Assembly (NCBI GenBank): GCA_964617105.1
Contig: CAZTWC010000088.1
Location: forward strand, 1 to 12,700
Direction: 5' to 3'
DNA length: 12,700 bases
Origin: CAZTWC01 sp964617105 [NCBI: uncultured Myxococcia bacterium]
Lineage (GTDB): Bacteria; CAZTWC01
In this document: piece by piece, positions 6,249 through 12,700 of the stretch
How positions within the stretch are numbered: the stretch's first letter is position 1
Layout of the letters: each line of letters begins with the position of its first letter
Notes under the pieces: model-generated
Told to the model about the DNA's origin: nothing
The model's input: only the letters and a program-made list of their open reading frames with translations
The model's database searches: none
Position numbers and translations under genes: made by a program

Positions 6249-7160
6249 TTAAATCAGGCTGCCGCGTAACTGTTCCAGGGAAAATAGTTTATGGGTGGCC
6301 AGATAGTCTTCCAACCCATCGGTTATCTCCTGGGCGGCTCCTGGATTGACAAAATTGGCGGTTCCCACCTGGATGGCTGAAGCACCAACTAATATGAACT
6401 CCGCTGCATCCTGCCAATTGCTGATTCCCCCCATACCGATTACCGGTATACCTACCCGCCGGCATACCTGCCAGACCATTCGCAGAGCCACCGGCTTAAT
6501 AGCCGGTCCCGATAATCCGCCCAAAATATTGGCCAATTTGGGACGGCGGCTCTCCAGGTCCACCGCCATGCCCAACAGAGTGTTAATCAGCGAGATGGCG
6601 TCTGCACCAGCATCCTCAACCGCCGCTGCTATAGAAGCGATGTCAGTAACATTGGGGCTCAATTTTACCACCACTGGTTTTTGACAACATTTACGCACCT
6701 GGGCCACAACCTGGTGGGCGCTTTCTGGGCTGGAAGAGAAATTGAGGCCATCTTTTTTGATATTGGGGCAGGAGATATTGACCTCCACTCCCCAAATATC
6801 ATCCAACTTATCCAGAGCCGCCGCCATTTGGCCGTATTCTTCCACCGTGTTTCCGAAAATATTGACTATCACCGGGCAAGGCAAATCTTTATAACCGGGT
6901 ACCTCCTCCTGTATAAACCGCTGTAGACCTATATTTTCCAAGCCAATGGCATTGAGCATTCCAGCCGCGGTTTCACAGATCCGGGGAGGCGGATTACCTC
7001 GCTTAGGCTGCAATGAGAGACCTTTGGTTACAATCGCTCCCAGGCGGCTGTAGTCCAATAGATTAAGATACTCGTGGCCATAACCAAAGGTGCCAGAAGC
7101 GGTCAACACCGGCCAATTGAGGTAATTGTTTCCTATCTTTACTGATAAATCAGGTTTCAT
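6249..7160 (-). CDS. pyrD: Dihydroorotate dehydrogenase class 1B, catalytic subunit
   Basis: 303 residues, full length for the family. It oxidises dihydroorotate to orotate, the fourth step of UMP synthesis, using FMN, and passes electrons to PyrK and on to NAD+. Visible marks are ASGTFGYG (21-28), Lys46 in VTKG, the active-site Cys131 in NISCPN (Cys marks class 1 enzymes, Ser class 2), SLINTLLGMAVD (190-201), GGLSGPAIKP (214-223) and the FMN phosphate loop GMGGI (242-246). There is no N-terminal membrane helix, as expected for a cytosolic class 1B enzyme. It starts 42 bp after the pyrK stop on the same strand; the Shine-Dalgarno (GAAAG) is weak. The adjacent pyrK confirms type 1B. Confidence 0.97.
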   Translation of the reverse strand: MKPDLSVKIGNNYLNWPVLTASGTFGYGHEYLNLLDYSRLGAIVTKGLSLQPKRGNPPPRICETAAGMLNAIGLENIGLQRFIQEEVPGYKDLPCPVIVNIFGNTVEEYGQMAAALDKLDDIWGVEVNISCPNIKKDGLNFSSSPESAHQVVAQVRKCCQKPVVVKLSPNVTDIASIAAAVEDAGADAISLINTLLGMAVDLESRRPKLANILGGLSGPAIKPVALRMVWQVCRRVGIPVIGMGGISNWQDAAEFILVGASAIQVGTANFVNPGAAQEITDGLEDYLATHKLFSLEQLRGSLI

Positions 7161-7202
7161 AGTCTTTCACTTTCAATAAACAATAGTCGCTCTAAAAAAG
7201 GG

Positions 7203-8111
7203 TTAAACTGCACAACCCAAACTGTCAAAGGAGAATACCGGTCCCTCCTTGCATACCTGCAAATACTCCCCGTTACTCCCCACCACCATGCAACCCAGGC
7301 AGACTCCCATACCGCATGCCATGGGCGCTTCCAGAGAGGCCTCTCCCTTAAGAGATCTCTGCTCACAAATCTTCACCACTGCATCGGTCATAGGCTCCGG
7401 CCCACAACACACCGTCCACTCCGGGAGGTCTTCATCCTTTTTTTTCTGCAAATGTTGTTGCCAAAGTTGGCAAACATCTCCTTTTAATCCCCTACTGCCA
7501 TCATCGGTAGCAATATCCACTCTAAGGCCGGCATCCACAAACCGTTGCCAGGATATTTCTGGTATTTCCTGCTCTTCAGCAGCGCCTACAAACATGGTCC
7601 AATTGGCAAAAGGATTGGAGGAAACACTTTGGTACCGCCATTCTAAAATGGTTAGCAGCGGAGCAACCCCAATACCTCCGGCCAGTAAGTGCACCCGCCG
7701 GGCCTGCTGAAATTTTTGCAAGTCAAAGCCTCCGCCAATGGGCCCTAAAACCGACACTGAACCTCCTTCCAGACGTTGAAGGAGTCTGGTTCCCCGCCCC
7801 TTTACTTTAATTAGAAAATAAAGCAAGTCTGCTTCCTGACAACAACTCACTTTGGTTTCTCGGCAATTGGAATCGCAATCACAGTCATGTTCAGATGGAT
7901 CTGGCAAGCCAAAACCGCTGCTAAAACTAAAAGGTCTGGCCAATAAAGGATCGCGGGTCCAGTCGCCCCTTACCATAGCAAACTGTCCAGGCACCACCAG
8001 GTTTTTAATCCGGGTTGATTTAACCGCAATAAAAAATATGCCCGCTCCCACCTCTTCCTGGTAAACCAGAGGACATTTTTCATAAATAGTGTCTGGGGTT
8101 ATACTGCCCAT
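7203..8111 (-). CDS. pyrK: Dihydroorotate dehydrogenase electron-transfer subunit
   Basis: 302 residues, somewhat longer than typical PyrK. It carries FAD and a [2Fe-2S] cluster and moves electrons from PyrD to NAD+. The FAD-binding motif is RPFSFSS (59-65), followed by KGRGT (104-108); the nucleotide-binding loop is AGGIGVAPL (144-152) and the flavin/NAD end CCGPEPM (235-241). The cluster ligands are Cys266, Cys271, Cys274 and Cys287. An extra stretch at about 68-95 carries Cys77, Cys79, Cys83, Cys90 and Cys91 with several acidic residues, in a place where other PyrK proteins have only a short turn. ATG 8111 was preferred over an in-frame TTG at 8144 because AAAGG lies 7 nt upstream. First gene of the pyrK-pyrD-HD operon, divergent from mpl. 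Confidence 0.95.
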   Translation of the reverse strand: MGSITPDTIYEKCPLVYQEEVGAGIFFIAVKSTRIKNLVVPGQFAMVRGDWTRDPLLARPFSFSSGFGLPDPSEHDCDCDSNCRETKVSCCQEADLLYFLIKVKGRGTRLLQRLEGGSVSVLGPIGGGFDLQKFQQARRVHLLAGGIGVAPLLTILEWRYQSVSSNPFANWTMFVGAAEEQEIPEISWQRFVDAGLRVDIATDDGSRGLKGDVCQLWQQHLQKKKDEDLPEWTVCCGPEPMTDAVVKICEQRSLKGEASLEAPMACGMGVCLGCMVVGSNGEYLQVCKEGPVFSFDSLGCAV

Positions 8112-8211
8112 TTTTTTACCTTTTTTATCTGTATTAGTCCACAAGAGTCCTGCTCAATCGCTAATTTCTACTAATATTTGCTACAATTTCCGGATGGTCT
8201 TTGGTAGTTTT

Positions 8212-8240
8212 TTGGTCCAATTAGCAAATTGTGCTATAGT
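8212..8240 (+). promoter_or_regulatory. Sigma70-type promoter for mpl-coaE
   Basis: A -35 like TTGGTC (8212-8217), a 17-bp spacer and a -10 TATAGT (8235-8240, five of six consensus bases) lie 45 bp before the mpl start. The spacer holds a small inverted repeat, CAATT-AGCA-AATTG (8218-8231). No convincing promoter was found for pyrK on the opposite strand of this 173-bp gap. Confidence 0.65.
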
Positions 8241-8284
8241 TTACATTTTTAAGATATTTTTGGCAACCGAACAAAAGGAGAGCC

Positions 8285-9691
8285 ATGTTTAATAATGTAA
8301 AAAAAGTCTACTTTATTGGCATCTGTGGTACTGCCATGGGAAATGCAGCGGTTATGATTAAAAAATTGGGGGTGGAGGTAAGGGGATCTGACAGTGGTAT
8401 CTATCCACCCATGAGCGATTTTCTTCAGGAAAACGGCATCGAAATACTGGATGGTTTTACCCCCCATCATCTGGACTGGTCACCTGATCTGGTGGTGGTG
8501 GGCAATGCTGTTTCTCGAGGAAATCCAGAGGTGGAAGAGGTTTTAGACCGCCAATTGCACTATATCTCCTTGCCGGAATTGCTAAAAGAGTTTTTTATCA
8601 GGGGTAAAAACTCCATTGTGGTTACCGGCACCCACGGCAAGACCACCACCTCTTCCATTTTAGCCCAACTTTACTCTTTTGCCGACCGCCAACCGGGATT
8701 TATTATCGGCGGAGTGCTGCCCAATTTTAACACCGGCTACCGGCTGGGCCAGGGAAACGACTTTATTATCGAAGGAGATGAATACGACACCGCTTTTTTC
8801 GACAAACGCTCCAAGTTTTTCCACTACTTACCCTTCCGGTTAATTATCAACAACATCGAGTTTGATCACGCCGATATCTTCGACTCTCTAGAAGATATCA
8901 AACGCTCCTTCAAACTACTTTTACGGGCCGTTCCCAGCCAGGGGTTGGTGGTGACCAATGCCGAAGATCCGGTGGTCAGAGAGGTGATGAACCTCTGTCA
9001 CAGCCGGATGGAAACCTATGGGTTTTCCCAGGGTGACTGGTTGATTGTAGATCATCGATTTGACCATGACTGGCTGGAGTTCTCCCTGACCAGAGAGAAT
9101 AAACGCTTTGGCCCTTTCAAGGCTCATTTGAGCGGGATGCACAACCTGCAAAATTGTGCTGCCGCCATCATCTGCGGCCTGGACAACGGCATCGATGAAG
9201 ATATACTGGCTGCAGGACTGGCTGAATTCATGGGAGTCAAGCGCCGGCTGGAGCATAGGGGCGACTATGGCGGAGTCACTATTTACGATGATTTCGCCCA
9301 CCATCCCACCGCAATAATGGAAACCATAAAGGGGATTAAAACCTCCTATCCGCAGCGAACCACCTGGGCAGTATTCGAACCCAGGACCAACACTATGCGC
9401 AGAAAAAACCTGGCTGGTAATCTGGAAAAGAGTCTGGCTGAGGCCGATAAAGTGCTACTATTGCCGGTGGATCATCCAGAAAAGATAAAAGCCGCCGAGC
9501 GGTTAGACCCCGAACTAATCGTGAAAAACTTGTCTCTTACCGGGAAAAAAGCCTTTGGCCCCCAAACCATGGAGGAAGCCATAGACATTTTGCAGCAAAA
9601 TACCTCTCCTGGCGATGTGGTGGTATTTATGAGCAACGGTTCCCTGGAGAAGATGATAATAGAGTATATTGAGCAGAGGAAAAAATCATAA
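8285..9691 (+). CDS. mpl: UDP-N-acetylmuramate:L-alanyl-gamma-D-glutamyl-meso-diaminopimelate ligase
   Basis: 468 residues, normal for Mpl. It joins the tripeptide L-Ala-gamma-D-Glu-meso-DAP, recovered from wall turnover, to UDP-MurNAc using ATP, and so recycles peptidoglycan in the cytosol. It belongs to the Mur ligase family. Residues 8-21 (VYFIGICGTAMGNA) and 34-43 (GSDSGIYPPM) form the N-terminal UDP-binding domain; the P-loop is VTGTHGKTTTS (113-123). DEYDTAFFDKRSKF (165-178) is typical of Mpl rather than MurC, which mainly decides the call; NIEFDHADIF (190-199) and FEPRTNTMRR follow. AAGGAG lies 4 nt before ATG. The stop overlaps the coaE start by 1 bp. MurC is the main alternative and less likely. 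Confidence 0.95.
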   Translation: MFNNVKKVYFIGICGTAMGNAAVMIKKLGVEVRGSDSGIYPPMSDFLQENGIEILDGFTPHHLDWSPDLVVVGNAVSRGNPEVEEVLDRQLHYISLPELLKEFFIRGKNSIVVTGTHGKTTTSSILAQLYSFADRQPGFIIGGVLPNFNTGYRLGQGNDFIIEGDEYDTAFFDKRSKFFHYLPFRLIINNIEFDHADIFDSLEDIKRSFKLLLRAVPSQGLVVTNAEDPVVREVMNLCHSRMETYGFSQGDWLIVDHRFDHDWLEFSLTRENKRFGPFKAHLSGMHNLQNCAAAIICGLDNGIDEDILAAGLAEFMGVKRRLEHRGDYGGVTIYDDFAHHPTAIMETIKGIKTSYPQRTTWAVFEPRTNTMRRKNLAGNLEKSLAEADKVLLLPVDHPEKIKAAERLDPELIVKNLSLTGKKAFGPQTMEEAIDILQQNTSPGDVVVFMSNGSLEKMIIEYIEQRKKS

Positions 9692-10302
9692 TGCTGGTTA
9701 TCGGTCTTACCGGAGGAATTGCCTGCGGCAAATCCACAGTGGCGCGTATATTTGAGGAGCACTCCATTCCAGTTTTGGATGCGGATGCGGTTTCGAGAAA
9801 CATCCTGGACCGGGGAAAACCTGGCTACCAGCTGGTAAAAAAGTTGTTCAGCCCAAAAGTTCTTGGCCCGGATGATCAAATAGACCGGAACGCTCTGGCG
9901 GAAATAGTTTTTCAAAACCAGGATATGCGCCGCCGCCTGGAAGAGATTACCCTGCCGCTGATACGGGCAGAGATCGATCAATTTATCCAAAAGCACCGGC
10001 AGGAAAACCGCCAGGCAGTGGCAGTGGAAGCGGCCATGATAATCGAAAACCAGAGGCAAAATTTTTACTCCCTTTTGGTGGTAGTGGGAGCCAGTCAAAA
10101 AGAGCAGATTAAGAGATTGCAGCAGCGAAACGGCTTGAGTTTAGAGAAAGCCCAGGCCAGGATCAAGGCCCAAATGCCCCTGGCCGAAAAACAAAAGGTT
10201 GCTGATCATTACATAGATAACAGCAGTTCCCGGGAAAAAACCCGGAAAGATACGGAAATAATTTTATCCGCCTTAAAAAAAAGTTTGAGAAAGTCTGATT
10301 AA
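9691..10302 (+). CDS. coaE: Dephospho-CoA kinase
   Basis: 203 residues, the usual length. It phosphorylates the ribose 3'-hydroxyl of dephospho-CoA, the last step of coenzyme A synthesis. Seen are the P-loop GLTGGIACGKST (5-16), DADAVSR (30-36), the EAAMIIEN stretch in the place of the usual EVPLLFE, and the C-terminal AQMPLAEKQKVADHYIDNSSS pattern. The EAAMIIEN segment is more divergent than normal but keeps its hydrophobic, acidic character. The start codon shares its A with the mpl stop (TAATG), so translation is coupled to mpl; the operon pair is otherwise functionally unrelated. The 21-bp gap to the convergent gene downstream contains only a weak CTCC/GGAG pair. Confidence 0.95.
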   Translation: MLVIGLTGGIACGKSTVARIFEEHSIPVLDADAVSRNILDRGKPGYQLVKKLFSPKVLGPDDQIDRNALAEIVFQNQDMRRRLEEITLPLIRAEIDQFIQKHRQENRQAVAVEAAMIIENQRQNFYSLLVVVGASQKEQIKRLQQRNGLSLEKAQARIKAQMPLAEKQKVADHYIDNSSSREKTRKDTEIILSALKKSLRKSD

Positions 10303-10323
10303 CTCCCTGGTTGGAGATAATCT

Positions 10324-10932
10324 TTATTTCTTCTTCTTCCCCTTGCGAGCAGTTTTTACTTTTGCTATCTCAGTTTCCGGCTTGTCTGGTTTATCTTCCT
10401 TTTTAGCCTTCTTAGAGATCTTTTTAGTCGTTTTTATGCTGCTCTCTATTTTTAAGGCTTTACCAATAGAATCGTTGATGGCCTGAAAACATTTCTGGCA
10501 GTAGTGGACCCACTTTTTCTCTTGCTCAGCGTATTTAAAAATAGCGTCCACCACTGGATTGAAGCCCTCCTTGTGTGCTCCGTACCCAACATCTTCCACC
10601 ATTTGCAGCCGCTCCTCTTCCGGCAACAAAAACTCCTCCCCTTCACCCTCCTTGTTGTAAAGAGAATACACCGTGTCGATCTCTCTCTTTCCGCACCGGT
10701 CGCAATCGATAACTATCCTTCGCATAACTTTGTCTCCTATCTCCTCGTAATTATAATAGATTTTAGGCGAAATATCCTTTTGGCTGAAAAAATTCCAAAA
10801 ACTGGCGCAAAAGTTAGGTTCGCGGCAGTTGTGCATACAAGCTACCACCATCTTCATGTAGCGTCCCCTGCACATGATATAATCCCTGGGCAAGGGGAAC
10901 TTTTGATTATTTTTTTCCTCTTCGTCAGCCAT
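10324..10932 (-). CDS. Eight-cysteine protein with lysine-rich tail, function unknown
   Basis: 202 residues, not recognised. Cysteines fall in two sets: Cys21, Cys32, Cys36 and Cys42 (in MCRGRYMKMVVAC..C..C), and two CxxC pairs, Cys77-Cys80 (DCDRCGK) and Cys145-Cys148 (YCQKCF). The pairs look like a zinc ribbon with a long insertion; the first set could hold a second zinc or an Fe-S cluster. Residues 157-202 are a disordered, strongly basic tail of Lys with Glu/Asp/Pro, ending in KGKKKK, which could contact nucleic acid or membranes (inference). ATG 10932 has only a poor GGA 3 nt upstream. ATG 10875 (Met20) has AGGG 8 nt upstream and would keep all cysteines, so the start is uncertain. A cytosolic protein with no membrane segment. 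Confidence 0.78.
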   Translation of the reverse strand: MADEEEKNNQKFPLPRDYIMCRGRYMKMVVACMHNCREPNFCASFWNFFSQKDISPKIYYNYEEIGDKVMRRIVIDCDRCGKREIDTVYSLYNKEGEGEEFLLPEEERLQMVEDVGYGAHKEGFNPVVDAIFKYAEQEKKWVHYCQKCFQAINDSIGKALKIESSIKTTKKISKKAKKEDKPDKPETEIAKVKTARKGKKKK

Positions 10933-11064
10933 AAATCCAGAAAAAATTTCAAAGGTTGAAAATTAGCGTAAATTATTTATAGCAAATATTTGTTTAATGA
11001 AAGTTTATTGAATTATCACATTCTAACAGAGATAACATAATTGAACCAGTGTCCATCTGATAAT

Positions 11065-12315
11065 TTATGATGATATGCGTTTAATTCTTTCTAAGAGGGT
11101 TGGATGACTGTAATGGAAAAAACTGTATAGAGGATGGGGGAAGATATTGCTCAGGTTCTCCCGGGCCAATTTTACCAGGGCAGATGCCATGGCTTCCGAT
11201 TGATTCAACAACTTCACTGCATAACGGTCTGCCTGATACTCGTAGCGCCGCGACAGAGAATTAAACAGCGGAGATAACCAGAACATAAATGATGGAATAG
11301 TCAGAGAGAGTAATACCATGGCAGCGTGAAGGGAATTATGCTCAAAACCAAAGGCCTTAAAAAAATCAGGCCAATTAAGAATTTTATCTATCAGGAAAAA
11401 GGAGACCCCCATCTGAAAAAAACTCAGAATTATCTGGTTTCTGATATGCTTTTTTTTGAAATGCCCCAACTCGTGGGCCAACACATTTAAAATCTCCTGC
11501 TGGTCTAACTGCTTTAACAAAGTATCGAAAAGCACTATTCGTTTACTGCGGCCAAAGCCGGTAAAGTAAGCGTTGGAGTGGGAACTGCGCCTGGAGCCGT
11601 CCATCAAAAAAACACCTTTGGATTTAAACCCCGCCTGTTTGGCCAATTTCTCCACCTCCTCTTTTAAATGTTCATCTTCAAGAGGAGTAAATTTGTTGAA
11701 CAGAGGAGCTATCAAGGTGGGCCAAAGCCAGAGCATCAACACCTGGAATAGGACAATCAGAGCCCATCCTCCCAGCCACCAATTTGAGCCAAGAATCTCT
11801 ACCAGCCAAAACAAAAGTCGCATCAGAGGAGCACCGATAGCGATTGAGAGCAAAAGCGATTTGACCAAATCCAGGACAAAAATAGAGGGGGTGGTCTGGT
11901 TGAATCCGTGACGCTCTTCCAACCAAAAAGTGCCATAAATATTAAAGGGAAGGGAAAAAACGGTAAAAATCATGGAAACGGCAATACAGTAAAATACTCC
12001 GCTCCACCCGTCGGGAGACGCCTGGTTCCAAAAAACCAGATCCAGGGAATTTAATAGTCCGCTGGCCAATAAAACCACCAGAAAAATTGTAGAAAAAAGG
12101 CGGCTAACCAGGGAAAATTTTTCCTTGGCTATGGTGTAAACCGCCATTTTTTCCAATATATCGGCCTCAACCTGCCCTTTTAACATGTGGGGTACAGGAT
12201 CCCCTTTTTTACTATTTTTTTGGGTATGTTTGAGATTGAGAATATCCAGAAAAGAATCCCAGGTCCAGTGAACCAGGATGGCTAAAATAACTATGGCAAA
12301 AATCGTTTCACTCAC
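11065..12315 (-). CDS. Ste24-type M48 zinc metalloprotease, multi-pass membrane protein
   Basis: 416 residues, the normal length of CAAX prenyl protease 1-like (Ste24) M48 peptidases. The zinc motif is HELGH at 281-285, the third ligand is Glu359 in YEYQAD, and the NAYFTG stretch at 248-253 is the usual substrate-edge strand. About seven membrane helices are seen (about 3-20, 73-93, 104-125, 147-172, 180-206, 295-312, 329-351). A C-terminal SHPTLLERI (403-411) is typical. In bacteria such enzymes cut membrane or peptide substrates; true CAAX processing is not expected. The start is GTG 12315, supported by GAGGTG 8 nt upstream; a stop lies just upstream in frame. It follows the SDR gene on the same strand by about 88 bp. 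Confidence 0.94.
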   Translation of the reverse strand: MSETIFAIVILAILVHWTWDSFLDILNLKHTQKNSKKGDPVPHMLKGQVEADILEKMAVYTIAKEKFSLVSRLFSTIFLVVLLASGLLNSLDLVFWNQASPDGWSGVFYCIAVSMIFTVFSLPFNIYGTFWLEERHGFNQTTPSIFVLDLVKSLLLSIAIGAPLMRLLFWLVEILGSNWWLGGWALIVLFQVLMLWLWPTLIAPLFNKFTPLEDEHLKEEVEKLAKQAGFKSKGVFLMDGSRRSSHSNAYFTGFGRSKRIVLFDTLLKQLDQQEILNVLAHELGHFKKKHIRNQIILSFFQMGVSFFLIDKILNWPDFFKAFGFEHNSLHAAMVLLSLTIPSFMFWLSPLFNSLSRRYEYQADRYAVKLLNQSEAMASALVKLARENLSNIFPHPLYSFFHYSHPTLLERIKRISS

Positions 12316-12382
12316 TTCCTGAGCACCTCACCTGTTTATTACCCATCTGGGAATTCACTGGATAACCAAATCTCACTCCGGT

Positions 12383-12404
12383 AGTTGCCGTCCGGGAATC
12401 AACT
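12383..12404. repeat. Copy 2 of the 22-bp dispersed repeat
   Basis: Same orientation as the copy at 2442-2463 and identical at 20 of 22 positions. It begins directly at the stop codon of the short-chain dehydrogenase (sharing one base). Both copies therefore lie immediately behind the 3' end of a gene. Confidence 0.6.
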
Positions 12405-12700
12405 TAGATTCTGGCGCCGCCAGTAGGTTCAACCACTACGCCGGTTACCAGGTCACATTCCGCCAAATATACCGCAGTCTGAGCGATCTCTTCCGGCCGG
12501 CCCAACCTGCCGATGGGGATCTGTTTTTCCCATTTTTCCAGGGCTTCTGGTTTCATATCTTTTATAACCATGGGAGTAGCGATAAAACCAGGTGCGATAC
12601 CAGCTACCCTGATCTTGTACCGGCTCAATTCCTTGGACCAAACTACCGTCATGGAAGCCACCCCCGCTTTGGCGGCTGAGTAGTTGGTCTGTCCAAAATT
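12404..12700 (-). CDS. Short-chain dehydrogenase/reductase, C-terminal part (5' end outside window)
   Basis: 98 residues plus stop are visible and the frame runs off the right edge. The catalytic Tyr-x-x-x-Lys is present as YSAAK (residues 7-11 of the visible part), preceded by FGQTN and followed by [29 protein letters not shown] and [16 protein letters not shown]. This is the classical SDR pattern, closest in style to FabG-like 3-ketoacyl-ACP reductases, but the end ([12 protein letters not shown]) is not the usual GQ-x-hydrophobic-x-x-DGG form. Substrate cannot be told from this part. It uses NAD(P)H by family knowledge. Confidence 0.92.
   Translation of the reverse strand, partial: NFGQTNYSAAKAGVASMTVVWSKELSRYKIRVAGIAPGFIATPMVIKDMKPEALEKWEKQIPIGRLGRPEEIAQTAVYLAECDLVTGVVVEPTGGARI

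Noticed and set aside
8111-8144. TTG start for PyrK giving 11 extra residues
   Set aside because: ATG 8111 has a better-spaced Shine-Dalgarno and the extra residues are lysine-rich and unlike PyrK N termini.
9472-10098. Long minus-strand open frame of 208 codons across mpl and coaE
   Set aside because: It lies opposite two clear, conserved genes, its sequence resembles no protein pattern, and it lacks a start signal.
10230-10245. CCGGG-AAAAAA-CCCGG inverted repeat
   Set aside because: It lies inside the coding part of coaE, has only a 5-bp stem and no U-run follows; most likely codon chance.
10303-10323. CTCC/GGAG pair as a bidirectional terminator between coaE and the cysteine-rich gene
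   Set aside because: Only a 4-bp stem and no U-tract on either strand.
2442-12404. The two 22-bp direct repeats as attachment sites of a 10-kb mobile island
   Set aside because: No integrase, recombinase or transposase lies between them and the enclosed genes include core functions (pyrK, pyrD, mpl, coaE).

Overview
The window reads as chromosomal DNA of a Gram-negative bacterium. The supports are mpl (a recycling ligase for meso-diaminopimelate peptidoglycan), clean Shine-Dalgarno sites, sigma70-type promoters, and a two-subunit class 1B dihydroorotate dehydrogenase (pyrK-pyrD). A Thermodesulfobacteriota/deltaproteobacteria-like lineage fits the gene mix, but that is an inference and not something the sequence proves. 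Base composition is moderate (by eye) and even along the window. There is no transposase, integrase, phage gene, tRNA, rRNA or CRISPR array.

Left part (1-4376), signalling. A very large hybrid kinase enters from the left edge with the last helix of a 7TM sensor, followed by kinase, receiver and a second kinase module. After a strong promoter at 2469-2497 comes a short gene group: a 127-residue protein with a small N-terminal domain of the kind seen ahead of HD-GYP domains, a stand-alone CheY-like receiver overlapping it by 4 bp, and an RsbW-like ATPase fused to a STAS domain whose usual phosphoserine position is Asn. A small membrane protein on the opposite strand overlaps the end of that fusion gene. 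Together this looks like phosphorelay plus partner-switching signalling with no output protein in view.

Middle part (4377-8284). A 356-bp gap contains only one speculative 34-codon cysteine-patterned ORF. It is followed by an unrecognised membrane-anchored 300-residue protein whose C-terminal half has a His/Cys arrangement loosely like caspase-type folds. Convergent to it is a minus-strand operon, pyrK-pyrD-HD protein: electron-transfer subunit, catalytic subunit of dihydroorotate dehydrogenase (pyrimidine synthesis), then an HD-type protein with an altered HD motif.

Right part (8285-12700). Divergent from pyrK, a good promoter drives mpl and coaE (overlapping by 1 bp; cell-wall recycling and CoA synthesis). 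Convergent to them is an unrecognised eight-cysteine protein with a lysine-rich tail. Then come a Ste24-type M48 membrane protease and the C-terminal part of a short-chain dehydrogenase running off the right edge, both on the minus strand.

Most of the window is ordinary housekeeping plus signalling. The items most worth a second look are the unrecognised 300-residue protein, the STAS domain without its serine, the HD protein with a missing histidine in a pyr operon, the cysteine-rich insert in PyrK, the eight-cysteine protein, and a 22-bp near-identical repeat present at both ends of the window.
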